Counted from the first letter of the stretch, positions 46,368-57,237 are shown. The stretch is 64,000 nucleotides of DNA from Rhizomys pruinosus (GCA_009823505.1 VZQC01012381.1:324989-388988), one strand, 5' to 3'. Notes: generated from the letters alone by a model not told the origin. Program-made: numbers and translations.

Positions 46368-48806
46368 TCATACCAAAAATGAGCTGCCAGTAACCGTGAT
46401 AAGATCTGTATCTTTGTGAGAACCATGGTTTCCCATCGAATGGGAGAATCCAAACTGGGTTTCTTCCTCCTGTCCAAAGAAGTCAGAGTCAGGGTGTAGG
46501 CTCCAAGCGGCTTTGGATGGTGCCAGGAGTTCTGAGACACTGTTTTCGCAAAGGGTGCTGGAGGGCGTCAGAGCTTCCATGTCGGCTGATAACTTACTGC
46601 TGGGAGTCAGAGCTTGGGGTTCTGGACTTGAGTTCTTCGGAGCCAAAGAGCCGAAGAGCCCCACATTTGCACTGGAGACATCGTCCATATCCAAGGGGCT
46701 CTGCTGGTAACCAGCAGCCGTGCTTGCAAAGAAGAGCGAGGTATCCAGACCCTGAGCAAGGTCACTGGTGGGCCTCAAGGGCCGCGGGTCCACAGCTTGC
46801 CCTAAGGAATGATGGTTATCCTCAGGCAGACTCCCTGTGAGAGTGGAGTTCACAGAGGCCACATCAATAGTCAAGATTCCAGAATTAACCAGCGCTGTGT
46901 CCAGCACCCCGGCAGAACTACTGCCAGGCCCATCAGAGAAGAGAGAGGCTACCTCTGAACCGCCGAGATCACTGTGCCCCTGGCTGGTGAGTTCGCTGCT
47001 GGGTGTCAGAGAATTGGCAGCCTCCAGCTGCGCCAAGAGATCCTGGCTGAGGTTGTGCCTTTTGGCCATGTGGGTCTTCATGCTGTGCTTGGAGGTGAAG
47101 AGTTTGTTGCAGGCCGAGACGGGGCAGCGGCTCTTCCAGGTGTCCACGTCCTGCAGGTGCTTCTTGGAGTGGATGTAGAGGCTACTCCGTGCAGAGAAGC
47201 GGGCGCAGCAGCCTTCCACGGGACACACGAAGGGCTTGGTGCCCAGGTGGGTTATGCTGTGTCCTTTCAGATGCTCGGCCCTCGTGAAAGACTTCCCGCA
47301 GCCTTGGACGGGGCACGTGAACCTGCGGTCGTCCTCGTGCTTCCTTTTGTGTCTCAGGAGCTTGGACATGCTGGTGAAGTTCCAGCCACAGCCGTCGAAG
47401 TCACAGAGGAAAGGTCTCTCGCCCGTGTGGCTGCGCAGGTGAATCTTGAGCCTGCAAGCCTTGTCATACTGCTTGCTGCAGCCAGGGAAAGAGCAGGCAA
47501 AGAGCTCCTGCTCCCTGAAATGGGCGCGGTTGTGGGAGAAGAGGGCACTCACCGTGATGAAGGTCTTCTTGCAGCCCGAAAAGGCGCACTGGTATGGCCT
47601 CTCGGGCTCGAAGTGGCTGCGCTGGTGGGTGCTGAGCTTGGCCTGTGTGGGGAAGCTGTCCTCGCACACCTCGCACTTGAAGGAGTTCTCCTGCTCGTGG
47701 CCCTTCATGTGGGCCTTGAGGTTGTACACGGTGGTGAAGCTCTTGCCGCAGCCCTGCACCGGGCAGCCGAAGGGCCGCAGCTTGTCATGCGACTGCAGGT
47801 GCCTCTTGAGCTTGTAGGACGTGGTGAAGGTCCAGCCGCAGCCGCTCAGGGGGCACTTGAAGGGCCGCTGGCCCTGGCTGCTGCTGTGCGTCAGCAGGTG
47901 CACCTTCAGCTGGTGCTTCTTGGCGAAGGTCTGGCCACACTGCGCCTCGGGGCACAGGTACAGCACCACGCCCGGCCCGGGGACCTGCGGCCCGCGGGGG
48001 CTCTGGGCGGCGGCCTGCGCCTCGGCCTCCTCCTCCTCAGGCGCCGGGCCTGGCGTGGGCTCGGCCGGCTCGGCCAGCAGGAGGTCGGGCGGCAGCTCGG
48101 GGCAGTCCCCCAGCTGCGCGGCGGGCGGAAAGGCGGCCGGAGGGGCGAGCGGACCCCCGGCCGGAGGGCAAGGCGCGACCCCCGGCTCCCAGGCCGGCAG
48201 CGGGGGCGTGGTCAGGGTGAGGACGCCGTTCTCAAAGCGCAGCAGCAGGTCCTGGTTGTGGATCGTGATGGTGCCCGCGAAGGCCGCCGCGGGAGCCGGG
48301 CCTGGGCCCGGGAGCGGCGCCGGGGCCGGAGCCGCGACGGCCGGCAGACAGCGGGGGCCCGGTGCCGGGCGGCCCGCGGGGTTCGCGCCGCGCTCGCCCC
48401 CCTCGGGCGCCAGGCCCGCTTCGGCCTCCTCCCTCCACACGGGCCCTCCGGCCTGCTCCGCGCCCGCGGTTTCCACATCGCCACCCACCGGGTCCAGCAG
48501 CACCAGGAAGAAGTCGTCGCCGCCGCCGCCGCCGCCGCCGCTCTGCTGATCCGCTCTCGGCGCCAGCGGGCTGGGACCAGGGCTCGGGCCCGCGATCGGG
48601 CCCCGTGAGGCCCTCTGGGCCTCCTCGCTCCTCCGCGGCCCGGGCCCGCCATCTTGGGCCCCCCGGAGCAGTAGGAGGCGGCGTGTGGGGGCCTGACAAG
48701 CCAGAGAGTTCGGGCCTCGGTAGACCCCGCCGCCTGCCGCTGGGCAGCAGCCGCCGCCGCCGCCCTGAGGTGTCCCGCGAGCCGGGAGCAGCCTCGGGAT
48801 TTCCAT
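46368..48806 (-). CDS. Zxdb: ZXD-family zinc-finger transcription factor (Zxdb/Zxda)
   Basis: An intact single-exon frame of 812 codons. ZXD proteins are nuclear activators; from family knowledge, ZXDA and ZXDC cooperate with CIITA in MHC class II transcription. The order is a Gly/Pro/Ala-rich N-terminus with a poly-Gly run (residues 90-96) and the conserved DDFFLVLLDPVGGDVETAG, then ten C2H2 fingers at residues 285-584. The fingers have Cys/His sets beginning C285/C290/H303/H307 and ending C561/C566/H579/H584; finger 4 has the short C378-x2-C381 spacing. A Ser/Thr/acidic C-terminal region follows, ending GSSFLV. The start gives the family MEIP opening and a good Kozak context (G at -3 and +4). 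Length is close to human ZXDB. Single-exon structure is normal for the X-linked ZXDA/ZXDB pair, which arose by retroposition and duplication. ZXDA and ZXDB are nearly identical, so the paralogue name is uncertain. No frameshift or missing zinc ligand is seen. Confidence 0.96.
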   Translation of the reverse strand: MEIPRLLPARGTPQGGGGGCCPAAGGGVYRGPNSLACQAPTRRLLLLRGAQDGGPGPRRSEEAQRASRGPIAGPSPGPSPLAPRADQQSGGGGGGGDDFFLVLLDPVGGDVETAGAEQAGGPVWREEAEAGLAPEGGERGANPAGRPAPGPRCLPAVAAPAPAPLPGPGPAPAAAFAGTITIHNQDLLLRFENGVLTLTTPPLPAWEPGVAPCPPAGGPLAPPAAFPPAAQLGDCPELPPDLLLAEPAEPTPGPAPEEEEAEAQAAAQSPRGPQVPGPGVVLYLCPEAQCGQTFAKKHQLKVHLLTHSSSQGQRPFKCPLSGCGWTFTTSYKLKRHLQSHDKLRPFGCPVQGCGKSFTTVYNLKAHMKGHEQENSFKCEVCEDSFPTQAKLSTHQRSHFEPERPYQCAFSGCKKTFITVSALFSHNRAHFREQELFACSFPGCSKQYDKACRLKIHLRSHTGERPFLCDFDGCGWNFTSMSKLLRHKRKHEDDRRFTCPVQGCGKSFTRAEHLKGHSITHLGTKPFVCPVEGCCARFSARSSLYIHSKKHLQDVDTWKSRCPVSACNKLFTSKHSMKTHMAKRHNLSQDLLAQLEAANSLTPSSELTSQGHSDLGGSEVASLFSDGPGSSSAGVLDTALVNSGILTIDVASVNSTLTGSLPEDNHHSLGQAVDPRPLRPTSDLAQGLDTSLFFASTAAGYQQSPLDMDDVSSANVGLFGSLAPKNSSPEPQALTPSSKLSADMEALTPSSTLCENSVSELLAPSKAAWSLHPDSDFFGQEEETQFGFSHSMGNHGSHKDTDLITVTGSSFLV
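48517..48540. repeat. (CCG)n run encoding poly-Gly in ZXD
   Basis: A trinucleotide run read as GGC/GGN codons on the gene strand, giving the Gly run at residues 90-96. It is likely to vary in length between individuals and species. Confidence 0.85.
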
Positions 48807-48900
48807 CTCCGCGTAGCTGAGGCTCCACTGGAACAGGAGCTAAGGAGGAGGCGCGACCCCGCCCCCTGCCGGGGGCCCGAACACGTTCCTGAAAGGAAAA
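48807..48900 (-). promoter_or_regulatory. ZXD proximal promoter with GC box
   Basis: The 90 bp before the start codon are GC-rich and lack an obvious TATA box. They contain a GC box (GGGGGCGGGG on the gene strand, about 48866-48857), the site class bound by Sp1-type factors. The transcription start is not determinable here. Confidence 0.5.
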
Positions 48901-50040
48901 AATGTGCAATGCGCAGAAACTGGCCCTATCAGATATTAAAACGTATTTAACGCCACAGTGATTTACATATTCGGGGACTGGGTCTTGGGGACCGCATAGA
49001 AAGCCCAGAGGCACTGTCTGCTGTGGATAAATAACTTATACTCTTTATGTCACAGAGTAATCAAGGTCTTCTGAAGTGAAAGGAAAATGACAGGTTTTCC
49101 ATAAAGCTGTAGGAGCGCCTGGATATCTGCCCAAAGGAAACAACTGAAGTCCATGCCTCATTGGATACACCAAATAAACACACGTCAGCCTCTCCTGCTG
49201 CTGAGTGTGTTCACTGGCACTTTGGGGGCTGTTAGAAATGCTCTACTACTGGACTGATGAGACAATTTGTGACTAAATAAATTCCAGCTCATCTGCTATG
49301 AGGTCCTGAGAACAACTGGCACAGCATACTCAGAAAACAGCATTTCACAGCACTTGTCCCTGTCCTCTGGCTCTTACATTCTTTCTGCCTTCTCTTCTGT
49401 GATGTTCCCTAAGTACTGAACCATTGGGTAATACAGATGTTCCATTTAGGGCTCACCACTCAGCAGTCATTCATTCTCAAATCCTTCACCAGTATGAGTC
49501 TCTTGTGTTCGCTACTGCCCACTGCAAAAAGCAGCCTCTCTGGCCAAGACTGAGAACAGCACAAATCCATGGGTATATGATGTGAATTGCTGGCCCAGCT
49601 GCAGGCAGTTGAAAAGTGAAATTTCTAGAGTCTCTGGCTCCAGCAGGTGCCAATTCGCTGGAGTTGAGGGTGTGTGTGTGTCTCTGCAGCCTCCATGTTA
49701 TGTATGGCCTTGCCCTGTGTGCAAGGGGACACTGTAAATCCTTTCCTGGTCATACCATAGGAGTTCTTCACTCCTCCATGTCCTCTTCTCATCCAGCAGG
49801 TCCAATGGGCATGAGGTGTAGCATTTCCCTTGCAGTTTCCGGTACTCTCTATTCTCACCCAGAAAGCTGACCAGGTGCTGCTGATAGAAGAGAGCTTACA
49901 CCCAGACTCCCATTTTCAGCTCTCCTGCCTGATTTCCTACAGATAGCTCCCCTTGGTTCCTGGGAAATTGGGGTTTCCTCTTTGTTATTACACTTCCTCA
50001 TTAAAAAAAACTAGTTTACAAATAAGTTCTTTGTAAACGT
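48901..50040. other. Unique upstream flank of the ZXD gene
   Basis: No repeats or genes are recognised; possible regulatory DNA. Both strands show short open stretches near 49616-49870 with no known domain. Confidence 0.4.
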
Positions 50041-50915
50041 GTGAACATAAATCTGAGTAATCAGTTCTATTTCACTGAGTGATGTGTCTATGCCAATACC
50101 ATGGCTGTCTTTATTTCTATAGCTCTGTAGTATAATTTGAAAACACTGATCATAATACCTCAAGCTGTTTCTTTTTCAGGATCACTTTGGCTCTTCATGG
50201 TTTTTTGTGTTTCCTGTGAAATTTGACATTATTTTTTACAGTTTCTATGAGGAATTTGGTGGAATTTTAATGGATATTGCATTGAATTTGTACATATGTT
50301 TTGGTAGAATGGCCATTTTCACACCATTAATTACTAATTTTTTGGTCTTTTACAAACCACGTACCCCTTTAGTCTCAGCTCTCCTGGAACTCACTATGTA
50401 GACCAGGCTGGCCTTGAACACTCTGAGATCTGCCTGCCTCTGCCTCCTGAATACTGGGATCAATGATGTGTCCACCATGCTAGCTTCACGGCATTAATCT
50501 TATAATCCATGAGCATAGGGGGAACTTTCCATCTTCTGATATCTTCTTCTATTTTTTTCTTCAGTGTCTTAAACGTTTTTTTTTTTACATATGACAAATG
50601 TCCTTTACATTCCTTGGTTAGATTTATTCCAAGATACTTTATGGTTTTTGAAGCTATTGTAAATGAGAATGTGGCACTCTGAATTCTTTCTTAGCATGTT
50701 TGTTGTTGTACTGAATTTACTCGTTAATTTTCTATCATGCTACTTTGCTGTACATGTTTATCATCTCTAGGAGTTTTCTAGCAGAATCTTTAGGGGTTTT
50801 ATGCATAAAATCATATTGTCTGCAAATAATAATACTTTGACTTCTTCCTTTCCAATTCGCATCCCCTTTATCAACTTCATTCATTATATTTCTAGAGCTA
50901 AGGCTTCCTTATGCA
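50041..50915 (-). mobile_element. L1 ORF2 fragment, inverted arm
   Basis: Antisense L1 ORF2 sequence from the region just before the ORF2 C-terminal segment back towards the reverse transcriptase. A B1 is inserted at about 50340-50490. It abuts a sense L1 3' UTR. Confidence 0.7.
50340..50490 (-). mobile_element. B1 SINE, diverged
   Basis: Antisense B1 inside the L1 fragment ('aactcactatgtagaccagg' block intact, ends diverged). Confidence 0.75.
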
Positions 50916-51367
50916 GGAGATTAGTACAGAAACTGACAACTGACCAACATGTCTGCAGAGTGATTATCTCTGAACTGGACACCTATATCAATGGCTCAGA
51001 GATCATTGTGAAGAGGGGGCAGAAAGATTGTACCTGCTAGGTGTCATGCATGACCAAAAGGAAGCAGTTTTCCAGATAACCAGGAAGTTGCTTAGAAAAT
51101 CTCACGGCAATGGTGAAAACATGTAAAAGTCCCATGTAAGCTCAAGCCAGACAAAATCCAAGTATAGATGTGGGAAAGTGGGTAAGAAGCCTTAACTCTA
51201 CCCAAAGAACTATTGGAATCCAATGGCTGCTGGGAAAGGGAAATACAGTCTCTTATAAGGTAGTGACTTTTGGAGGGTTAATTAGGCTCTACTGGATGGA
51301 CCCCCTGCAAAGGTCACTTGGGAACACAAATGTGACTCTATAGGCCTTGATGGTTGTGTTTGTGTTT

Positions 51368-51398
<31 letters not shown>

Positions 51399-51535
51399 GG
51401 AGAGAGAGAGAGAGAGAGAGAAAGTAAATTGGGTGCGGGAATAGTAAGGCAGTAGCAAATACCACAGAGGATTTAAGTAGGATCAAAACATGTATGAAAT
51501 CCACAAAAATTCAATAAAAACAAATTTTGTTTTTT
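50916..51535 (+). mobile_element. L1 3' UTR end, sense arm
   Basis: L1 3' UTR with the 'gactctataggcc' block, a simple-repeat/purine tract (51369-51421) and a terminal 'aaaattcaataaaaac'. Confidence 0.65.
51369..51421. repeat. (GT)n(GA)n microsatellite
   Basis: About 15 GT units followed by about 11 GA units within the L1 3' UTR. Confidence 0.93.
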
Positions 51536-51539
51536 AAGC

Positions 51540-52136
51540 TTGGAAATAGTCTCAAAGTGGGAAACTCAGAGACAACTCTTAGAACCTGAGAAATAAGAAA
51601 CCAGGCAGGCAAGCTGTAAATTTCAGCACCTCTGTGGAGAAAGGACATGTGAAGAGGAAAGGAGAATCATACTATTGTAAGCAAAGCAGAAGTGATAAGA
51701 ATAGGAGATAGAATTTGGCCAGCAGTTTAGAATAAGAGGAACCCATAGGAAAGTAACCAATGTCTTTTCTGGGCCAGAATTGTTCTTAGGACTGACTGTA
51801 GCCTTGACCTTGCTTGAGGCCCGAGCTGCCAGAAGTTTCTAAAGCCAAAAATGTCTTTGGTTTCACAATGGCCAGAGGCTGAAAATGCCAGAAAGGGGCT
51901 GTCCTTATCTCTAACCCCCCCCCTCCCAAAGTGTACTCTGTTCCAGGAAGCCTTACAGGGGAGGACTAAATCTACAAGACACTTCAAAACCTGGAATGGT
52001 AACTGGGCTGAGCAGCTCACCCTCACCTCCCTTCTTCCCCACCTCCCTTCTTCCCTGTACTAAAGCCTCCTCAACTCCAAAACAATGAGGCCAATGGCAT
52101 CATACTCCTTGGGACCCCTCCTGTTGTACAGGATTT

Positions 52137-52189
<53 letters not shown>

Positions 52190-53820
52190 ATACTCTAAAA
52201 GTCACCATCCGTTAATTTCATTCTTCGGATTCCTGATACAAGAACCTAAAAGCCTCTGGCTCAGGAATGCTTTGGTTACCTTTGACTTTCAAGACCCTAG
52301 GCATCAAGCTTCCCACAACAGAACTGAGAAAGGCTCCCTTGCTTTCAAATATAAGAAAAGCTTATGCCTTTCTGAGTCACTGGGAAAAGAGGGCAGGCTG
52401 CAGTGCTAGTTGGTGGAACCTCTGAATGAAACTGCACCAAGGCAGAGGCTTCTGGGAAAGAGAAGCACATTATCTCAGCAAGGGGATATTTAAAGTCCCC
52501 TGCCACTCTCTGCATGTCTTCAGGTGACTCAGAATTCCTGAGCAGTGCCTGAGGTGGACTGCTGGAAGGCCCAGTTGGACTAACTCTCAAAAGGAGACAG
52601 TAAACAGTAGGTTCTGTTTGGGGTCTCCACCTGGGGTCTGGGGTATGTTAGCAATAAATTCAGGGTCACAGAGAAAGAGACCACCACTCCAAATGAAATC
52701 TCTCAGCAAGGCAAATGTCACTTCTGATCACAAGGGTGCAAATCTCATAGGAACAAGGGAGCAACCAAACATCTTCAGTATGGTCTTCGCCATTTATCCC
52801 AGATGGGAAAGAGAGCTGGGCTGTTGATTCTTCCTCATTACTTGAGGTTCAACCTCTCACTCTAATTCTGCATGTCTAATTGTAAAATAGGAGGGAAGCA
52901 CTTTAGTCCAAATCTTTTGGTATTTGGGTGTGTGAGGCTTTTGGCAAGTAGCCAGAGTCTAAAAGTCACAGAAGGAAGACAGGACTTTTGGTTGAGAAGA
53001 TAAGATATAGTAATGGGAACAAAATCTCTCCCACAGTGTAACTTTGAGACTTACAAAAGCGAGAGGATGGGAAGTGAAGGCTACAAGTGAAGGCTGCATG
53101 TTAGGAAATAAGTAACATCAAGGTACATGTTACAAGGGTCCTGTAACAGGGGCACTGAAGACAAAGACAAGCATGAGTTTCAATATATTTTCATCAGAAC
53201 AGATTTCATTTTTAACAGGTCGAACTTGGGAGTAGGAGGAAGTAGTTGCGCTTGTGGGGTCCAGCAAAGCCCAGGTACCCACACTGTATTGTTTAGCAAA
53301 TTTAATTTAGAACCTGAAGTGTTGAAAAGCTGATGTTTTCATTCTACTCTTACCAGGGAAAAGGGTAGGTCAGCTCCAAAGTCTCAGTAGCCTATAAGGC
53401 TTCTGGTTTAACTAGCTTTCTCAAAATTCCCTGAAGGGCTCCATACACAAGCACCGTGAGCTCAGACCAGTTTGCTCAGGAAGACTGGAATCATTTCCTC
53501 ACCTGGGCTTCATCTAAGGAGCAGAGCATGCACAGCCAGAGCCCAGGATATACAAAGTGGGGAAGGCGAGGGTATGAAAACATCCTGTAAAGGGTCATGC
53601 ACCTTGGGATCCAATGCCTTTTGGCCTTTTCCTTCAGCTCAGTAGCCCACACCTGTTATGGGAAGTGATCTTACTTTCTTAATAAACTGTCATTTTCCCG
53701 ACTCCCTGAACATTCTCTCCCTTTCTTTGAAACTCATGGTTCCTTTCTGTACTCTAGGTCCATTGATAAGTATTAGACTATGTTAAACCAGGATTGACCA
53801 GGCCTCAGCAAAACTGAACA
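51540..53820. other. Unique DNA
   Basis: 2.3 kb with no gene or interspersed repeat recognised apart from a CT microsatellite. Open stretches up to 99 codons have no recognisable domain. Confidence 0.4.
52139..52184. repeat. (CT)n microsatellite
   Basis: A pure TC run of about 23 units. Confidence 0.95.
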
Positions 53821-54540
53821 CTGAGACTGACCTCAGGAGCAGATTTTTCTTTATTAAGAACAATGAATTTGGCAACAGCTTCTCTTTGGGATTTGAATGT
53901 GTGCCCTGAGGCACAGTTGGTAAACTGCTTATAAGAGTTGGGGAATTGGAAAATGGAAGGGCAGCACGGCTATTTTCATAGGTAAGTGTGAGTGCTCTTG
54001 ATATGATTTGTAGGTTTTAGGCAATAGGTCTCGAAGTTGGTTTTTACTTAGATAACAGTCTTGGGTTTGGGGGTTTACAAAGTTTCTGAGTTGGAAATGA
54101 TCTCAGGTCTGAAGTCGATCTGAAGTTTACTTAACCTAGTATGAGACCCTATTAAGTCTAGGCATTTATCCTTCATTCCAAACCCCGAAGACAAAGAAAA
54201 GTGGAATTGTGTATAGGTCTAACTGCTTCCCTCTGCCTGTGGGGGGAGTGTTGGGGGGTCATCATATGGATGATGGGTCATCATATGGGCATCATTGTTC
54301 AGGGTCTGTTGAAAGAGGGATTTCTATGTTGGCTTGGAATAGGAACATAGCCTTGATTTGCCTGCTGCAGTCAGTGGGCTTTTTTTCTTAGCTACAGGTG
54401 GCCGCTGCAGTGTTTGAATTAATCCAAGATTTGAAGAACTATGTTTAAGTAGTATTCTTATTAATAACAAAATTATTAATGAGGAACAATTGTCTGTAGT
54501 CAATCCCCCGGGCCTGCAGGAGAATTTTGCGGTCCAACCA
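53821..54540 (-). other. Possible internal ERV sequence downstream of an antisense LTR
   Basis: If 54541-54830 is a 5' LTR on the minus strand, this stretch would be leader or internal sequence. I see no retroviral motif. Confidence 0.25.
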
Positions 54541-54830
54541 TGAATGAAAGGGGGCGAGAGGCACAGAGTCAACACAACATGGACCCTGGGAGTCAGGTGA
54601 ATGTGGGCAGAAGGCCAGCTGCCGTGGACTCTTTTATTGGGGTCAAGGTTAGGGTTTATGTATTGTTCGCATTCTGCTCTCCTCTTAGTGCAGTCATCAT
54701 GCTGCCTTGTGATTGGCCCAGGTCTGCAACTCAACTGCTTGTATGGTCGCCTGCCTAGGGCAGGCTAGGTTGATGAGGGACAACCTCTGTGCAGGTATAC
54801 TGCATAATTCTCAGCATACAGGCTACTACA
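54541..54830 (-). mobile_element. Possible LTR (290 bp)
   Basis: On the minus strand it starts TGTAGTAGCC and ends TTCATTCA. It contains a CCAAT-type box ('gggccaatcac') and AATAAA in 'gaccccaataaaagag', which is the expected LTR order. TGGTTGGACC follows directly where a primer site should be. I could not find the second LTR or a target duplication. Confidence 0.4.
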
Positions 54831-55310
54831 GTTGTCTAATAACACTTTATAATGAACTTAAGTCTAATGTCTGAAAACTATAATCCTTTGGACTTTTACA
54901 GAAACATATCAATTATTTTAATCTGGTTATAATTTTCTGTTGGGTGTTTAAAACCATGTACTTGACTCAAATTAATGAAATTTTTACTGTCAAGATTTAG
55001 TTGAGGGTCGCTTTGGCATGGAGGTAGGGGAGACTCCTGGCTCCTTCGCCCTTTATTTTACCAGTTTCTTCTTTGTGAGCATAAGTTGGAGGCCTTCCTA
55101 GGACATAGCTCCACTTGGAAACATTGAGGCCTGTGTGTTAACTCTCCTGTTTATAAACTGGACACTGATTAGAGTCCATCTAATGGAGTTTCCATGTCCT
55201 TTCTGAACAAGAGGACAGGTGACTCATCACAGGTATAGGACCTTATATAATACCCAATAGTCCTCTGGTACTTAGTTGAACTTGGAGAACAAGGAACAAA
55301 CAGTTGTTCT
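54831..55310. other. Unique DNA, nothing recognised
   Basis: No feature seen. Confidence 0.35.
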
Positions 55311-55311
55311 T

Positions 55312-55413
55312 AATTTTTTATTTTTTTTTTAATTTTTATTTTATTTCTGTATGTGTATGAATGTACTGCCTGCATGCAAATCTGTGCACCCGTGTCATGC
55401 AATGCCGCGGAGG
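55312..55413 (-). mobile_element. B2 SINE 3' half
   Basis: Antisense B2 tail and 3' body up to 'gccgcggaggt', then an abrupt switch to sense L1-type 3' end sequence. Confidence 0.8.
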
Positions 55414-55690
55414 TGATGTATATTGGAAGGAATAGCAACAACAACAACAACAACAACAACAAAAAGACTGTGTCAAAGAACTGACTGGAACGGTGAACTT
55501 CTGCTTGAAACAGTAAACTTCTGCCTCAAGCATTTTGAGAGAGACTGAGAGATGAAAAACATGTTTGGCAGAATGCATGAGCTCTGGTCGGGTGGGGGGC
55601 AGGGAGGGGGACACGGATCTAGATTTTATTTGAAATTTCGTATGAAATGCACAAAGCTTCAATAAAAAATTGGCTTTGAAAAAAAACATC
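55414..55690 (+). mobile_element. L1-type 3' end fragment
   Basis: Contains 'catgtttggcagaatgcatg', a G-rich tract ('gggtggggggcagggagggg') and a terminal 'aaagcttcaataaaaaattg'. A (CAA)n run lies at 55436-55464. Confidence 0.6.
55436..55464. repeat. (CAA)n simple repeat
   Basis: About nine CAA units. Confidence 0.93.
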
Positions 55691-55699
55691 CAAAACATT

Positions 55700-56930
55700 A
55701 GAAATATTGGCCTGGTACTTTGAATTATTATGTAAATATATACATAAAGCTTGAACAAAAACCCAAACATTTGTGAATAAACTTTGACTGGACATATATT
55801 TTGTGTCTTAAGCCGGCCTTTATAACTATTGACAAGAACTAATTTAAGTAGAGATTTGACTCAATTTTGAACTTAGAAATTTTAAGATTATATTTGTGGA
55901 TTTAAGTTCTTAAAGGACCTGCCCAGATAATGTGGCAAGAGTGGACCTGAGTCAGAGAAAGAAGACACCTAACATCTGAGGTCAAGTAGACAGAGCCCAA
56001 GAAAGGGAATTAGAATCATTTTTTTAGGTCTGTATCAAATGAAGATTGTTCTATTGTGAATAAAAGTAGCCTTCTTTCTTTTCCCAGCCCTCTATAACCT
56101 TTGTATAGTCTTTTTGAATGAAGTGGTGGGGGAATTATATCACATACCTATAGACAGGAAATAAGCCAATCAAGATCCAGATCAAGTTCACAAAAACTGT
56201 TTCATTCTGCACTGTACCCATCTGGTACAGGGAAGAAAATCCTAGCTCCTCTTGACCCAATTTATCTTGCTATTATAAGATTCATATTTTTTGTTGTTGG
56301 CCAGAAAGAAAAAAAATCTCAAAAGTAACACTTGCATATTATCAAGAAGCATAAAAGGCATTAGCAACTAGCTACAGGTAAGCATAATACTTGTCTGTCC
56401 TTCCAACCTGAGGCTGTAACTGGGTTTATGATACAAACCAGAAGAGGAGACTAAAAGTTTTTTTTTCACTACAACAGTAATTAACTTAATAAGAACTCTG
56501 TATCTCTGCAAAACCTGGATATCAGGGGCACAGTACTTGCTTTTAATAATTCAGCTTATTTTTAGTCCCTCTCTTGGTTGACGACTATCCCTATATAGAA
56601 AGGAACAGCCAAGTTATATTTTTTCCTAGCTACAAAGAAGGTCACAGTAACAGGAAGACTTATCCAAGGCCACTGGATAAGTAAATGGACAAAACTAACA
56701 GTTAACAGCTTTGTACAGCTGTACCCTTGCTATACAGAACATCCCAGGCAGTGATACATCTTGCAAGGACTATGGTTGTGTGTCACTATCTTGGACCCTC
56801 AAAAATGTTTTAGAAAAAAAATTTCCTATCTACCAAACAAACGAAATGTTTTTATTTTTCTTTTATTTTTATATTCTGTTAATATCTCTCAATTTGCTGT
56901 GCTAGGTGTGGACCTGTCTGCAGTCCAAAC
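55700..56930. other. Unique DNA, nothing recognised
   Basis: No gene or repeat family seen. Confidence 0.4.
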
Positions 56931-56932
56931 AT

Positions 56933-57196
56933 TTAAAGCATTTTTTTGAGACAGGGTCTCCCTTTAGTCCCAGCTGGCCTGAAGCTTGCTATGTTGAGCA
57001 GGCTGGCCTTGAACTCACAGAAATCCACCTGCCTCTGCCTCCTGAGTGCTGGGATTAAAGGCATGCACCACTACGCCCAGACGAAGATGGTTCTTAGCTG
57101 CCATGTGGGTGATGTGAATCAAACCCGGGTCCTCTGCAAGAGCAGTCAGTGCTCTTAACCACTAAGCCATCTCTCCAGCCCCTTAAAGCATTTTTT
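56933..57196 (-). mobile_element. Composite B2-head/B1 SINE (second copy)
   Basis: On the minus strand, a B2 head (57182 to about 57084) is fused at 'aagaaccatctt' to a full B1 (about 57083-56947). TTAAAGCATTTTTT at 56933-56946 and 57183-57196 is a single perfect 14-bp target duplication around the whole unit. Same fusion point as the copy at 43.1 kb, at an unrelated site. Confidence 0.85.
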
Positions 57197-57237
57197 AACT
57201 TGGCATTTTTTTTTTATTTATTCATTTTTGTTGTTGT

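Larger units (their letters stand above)
46980..48900. other. CpG island covering the ZXD 5' and finger regions
   Basis: GC and CpG density are very high from about 47.9 to 48.88 kb and raised over the fingers. They fall abruptly to AT-rich DNA near 48.9 kb. This is the only CpG island in the window and explains long fortuitous open frames on the other strand. Confidence 0.85.

Noticed and set aside
46974..48608. Plus-strand open frame of 544 codons
   Set aside because: It is exactly antisense to the ZXD coding region in a CpG island. Its Ala/Gly/Arg/Leu-rich composition is what GC-rich codons give on the opposite strand, and no domain is visible.
48212..49014. Other long frames (146-260 codons) over the ZXD 5' end
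   Set aside because: Low-complexity Arg/Pro/Gly shadows of the GC-rich gene in other frames.
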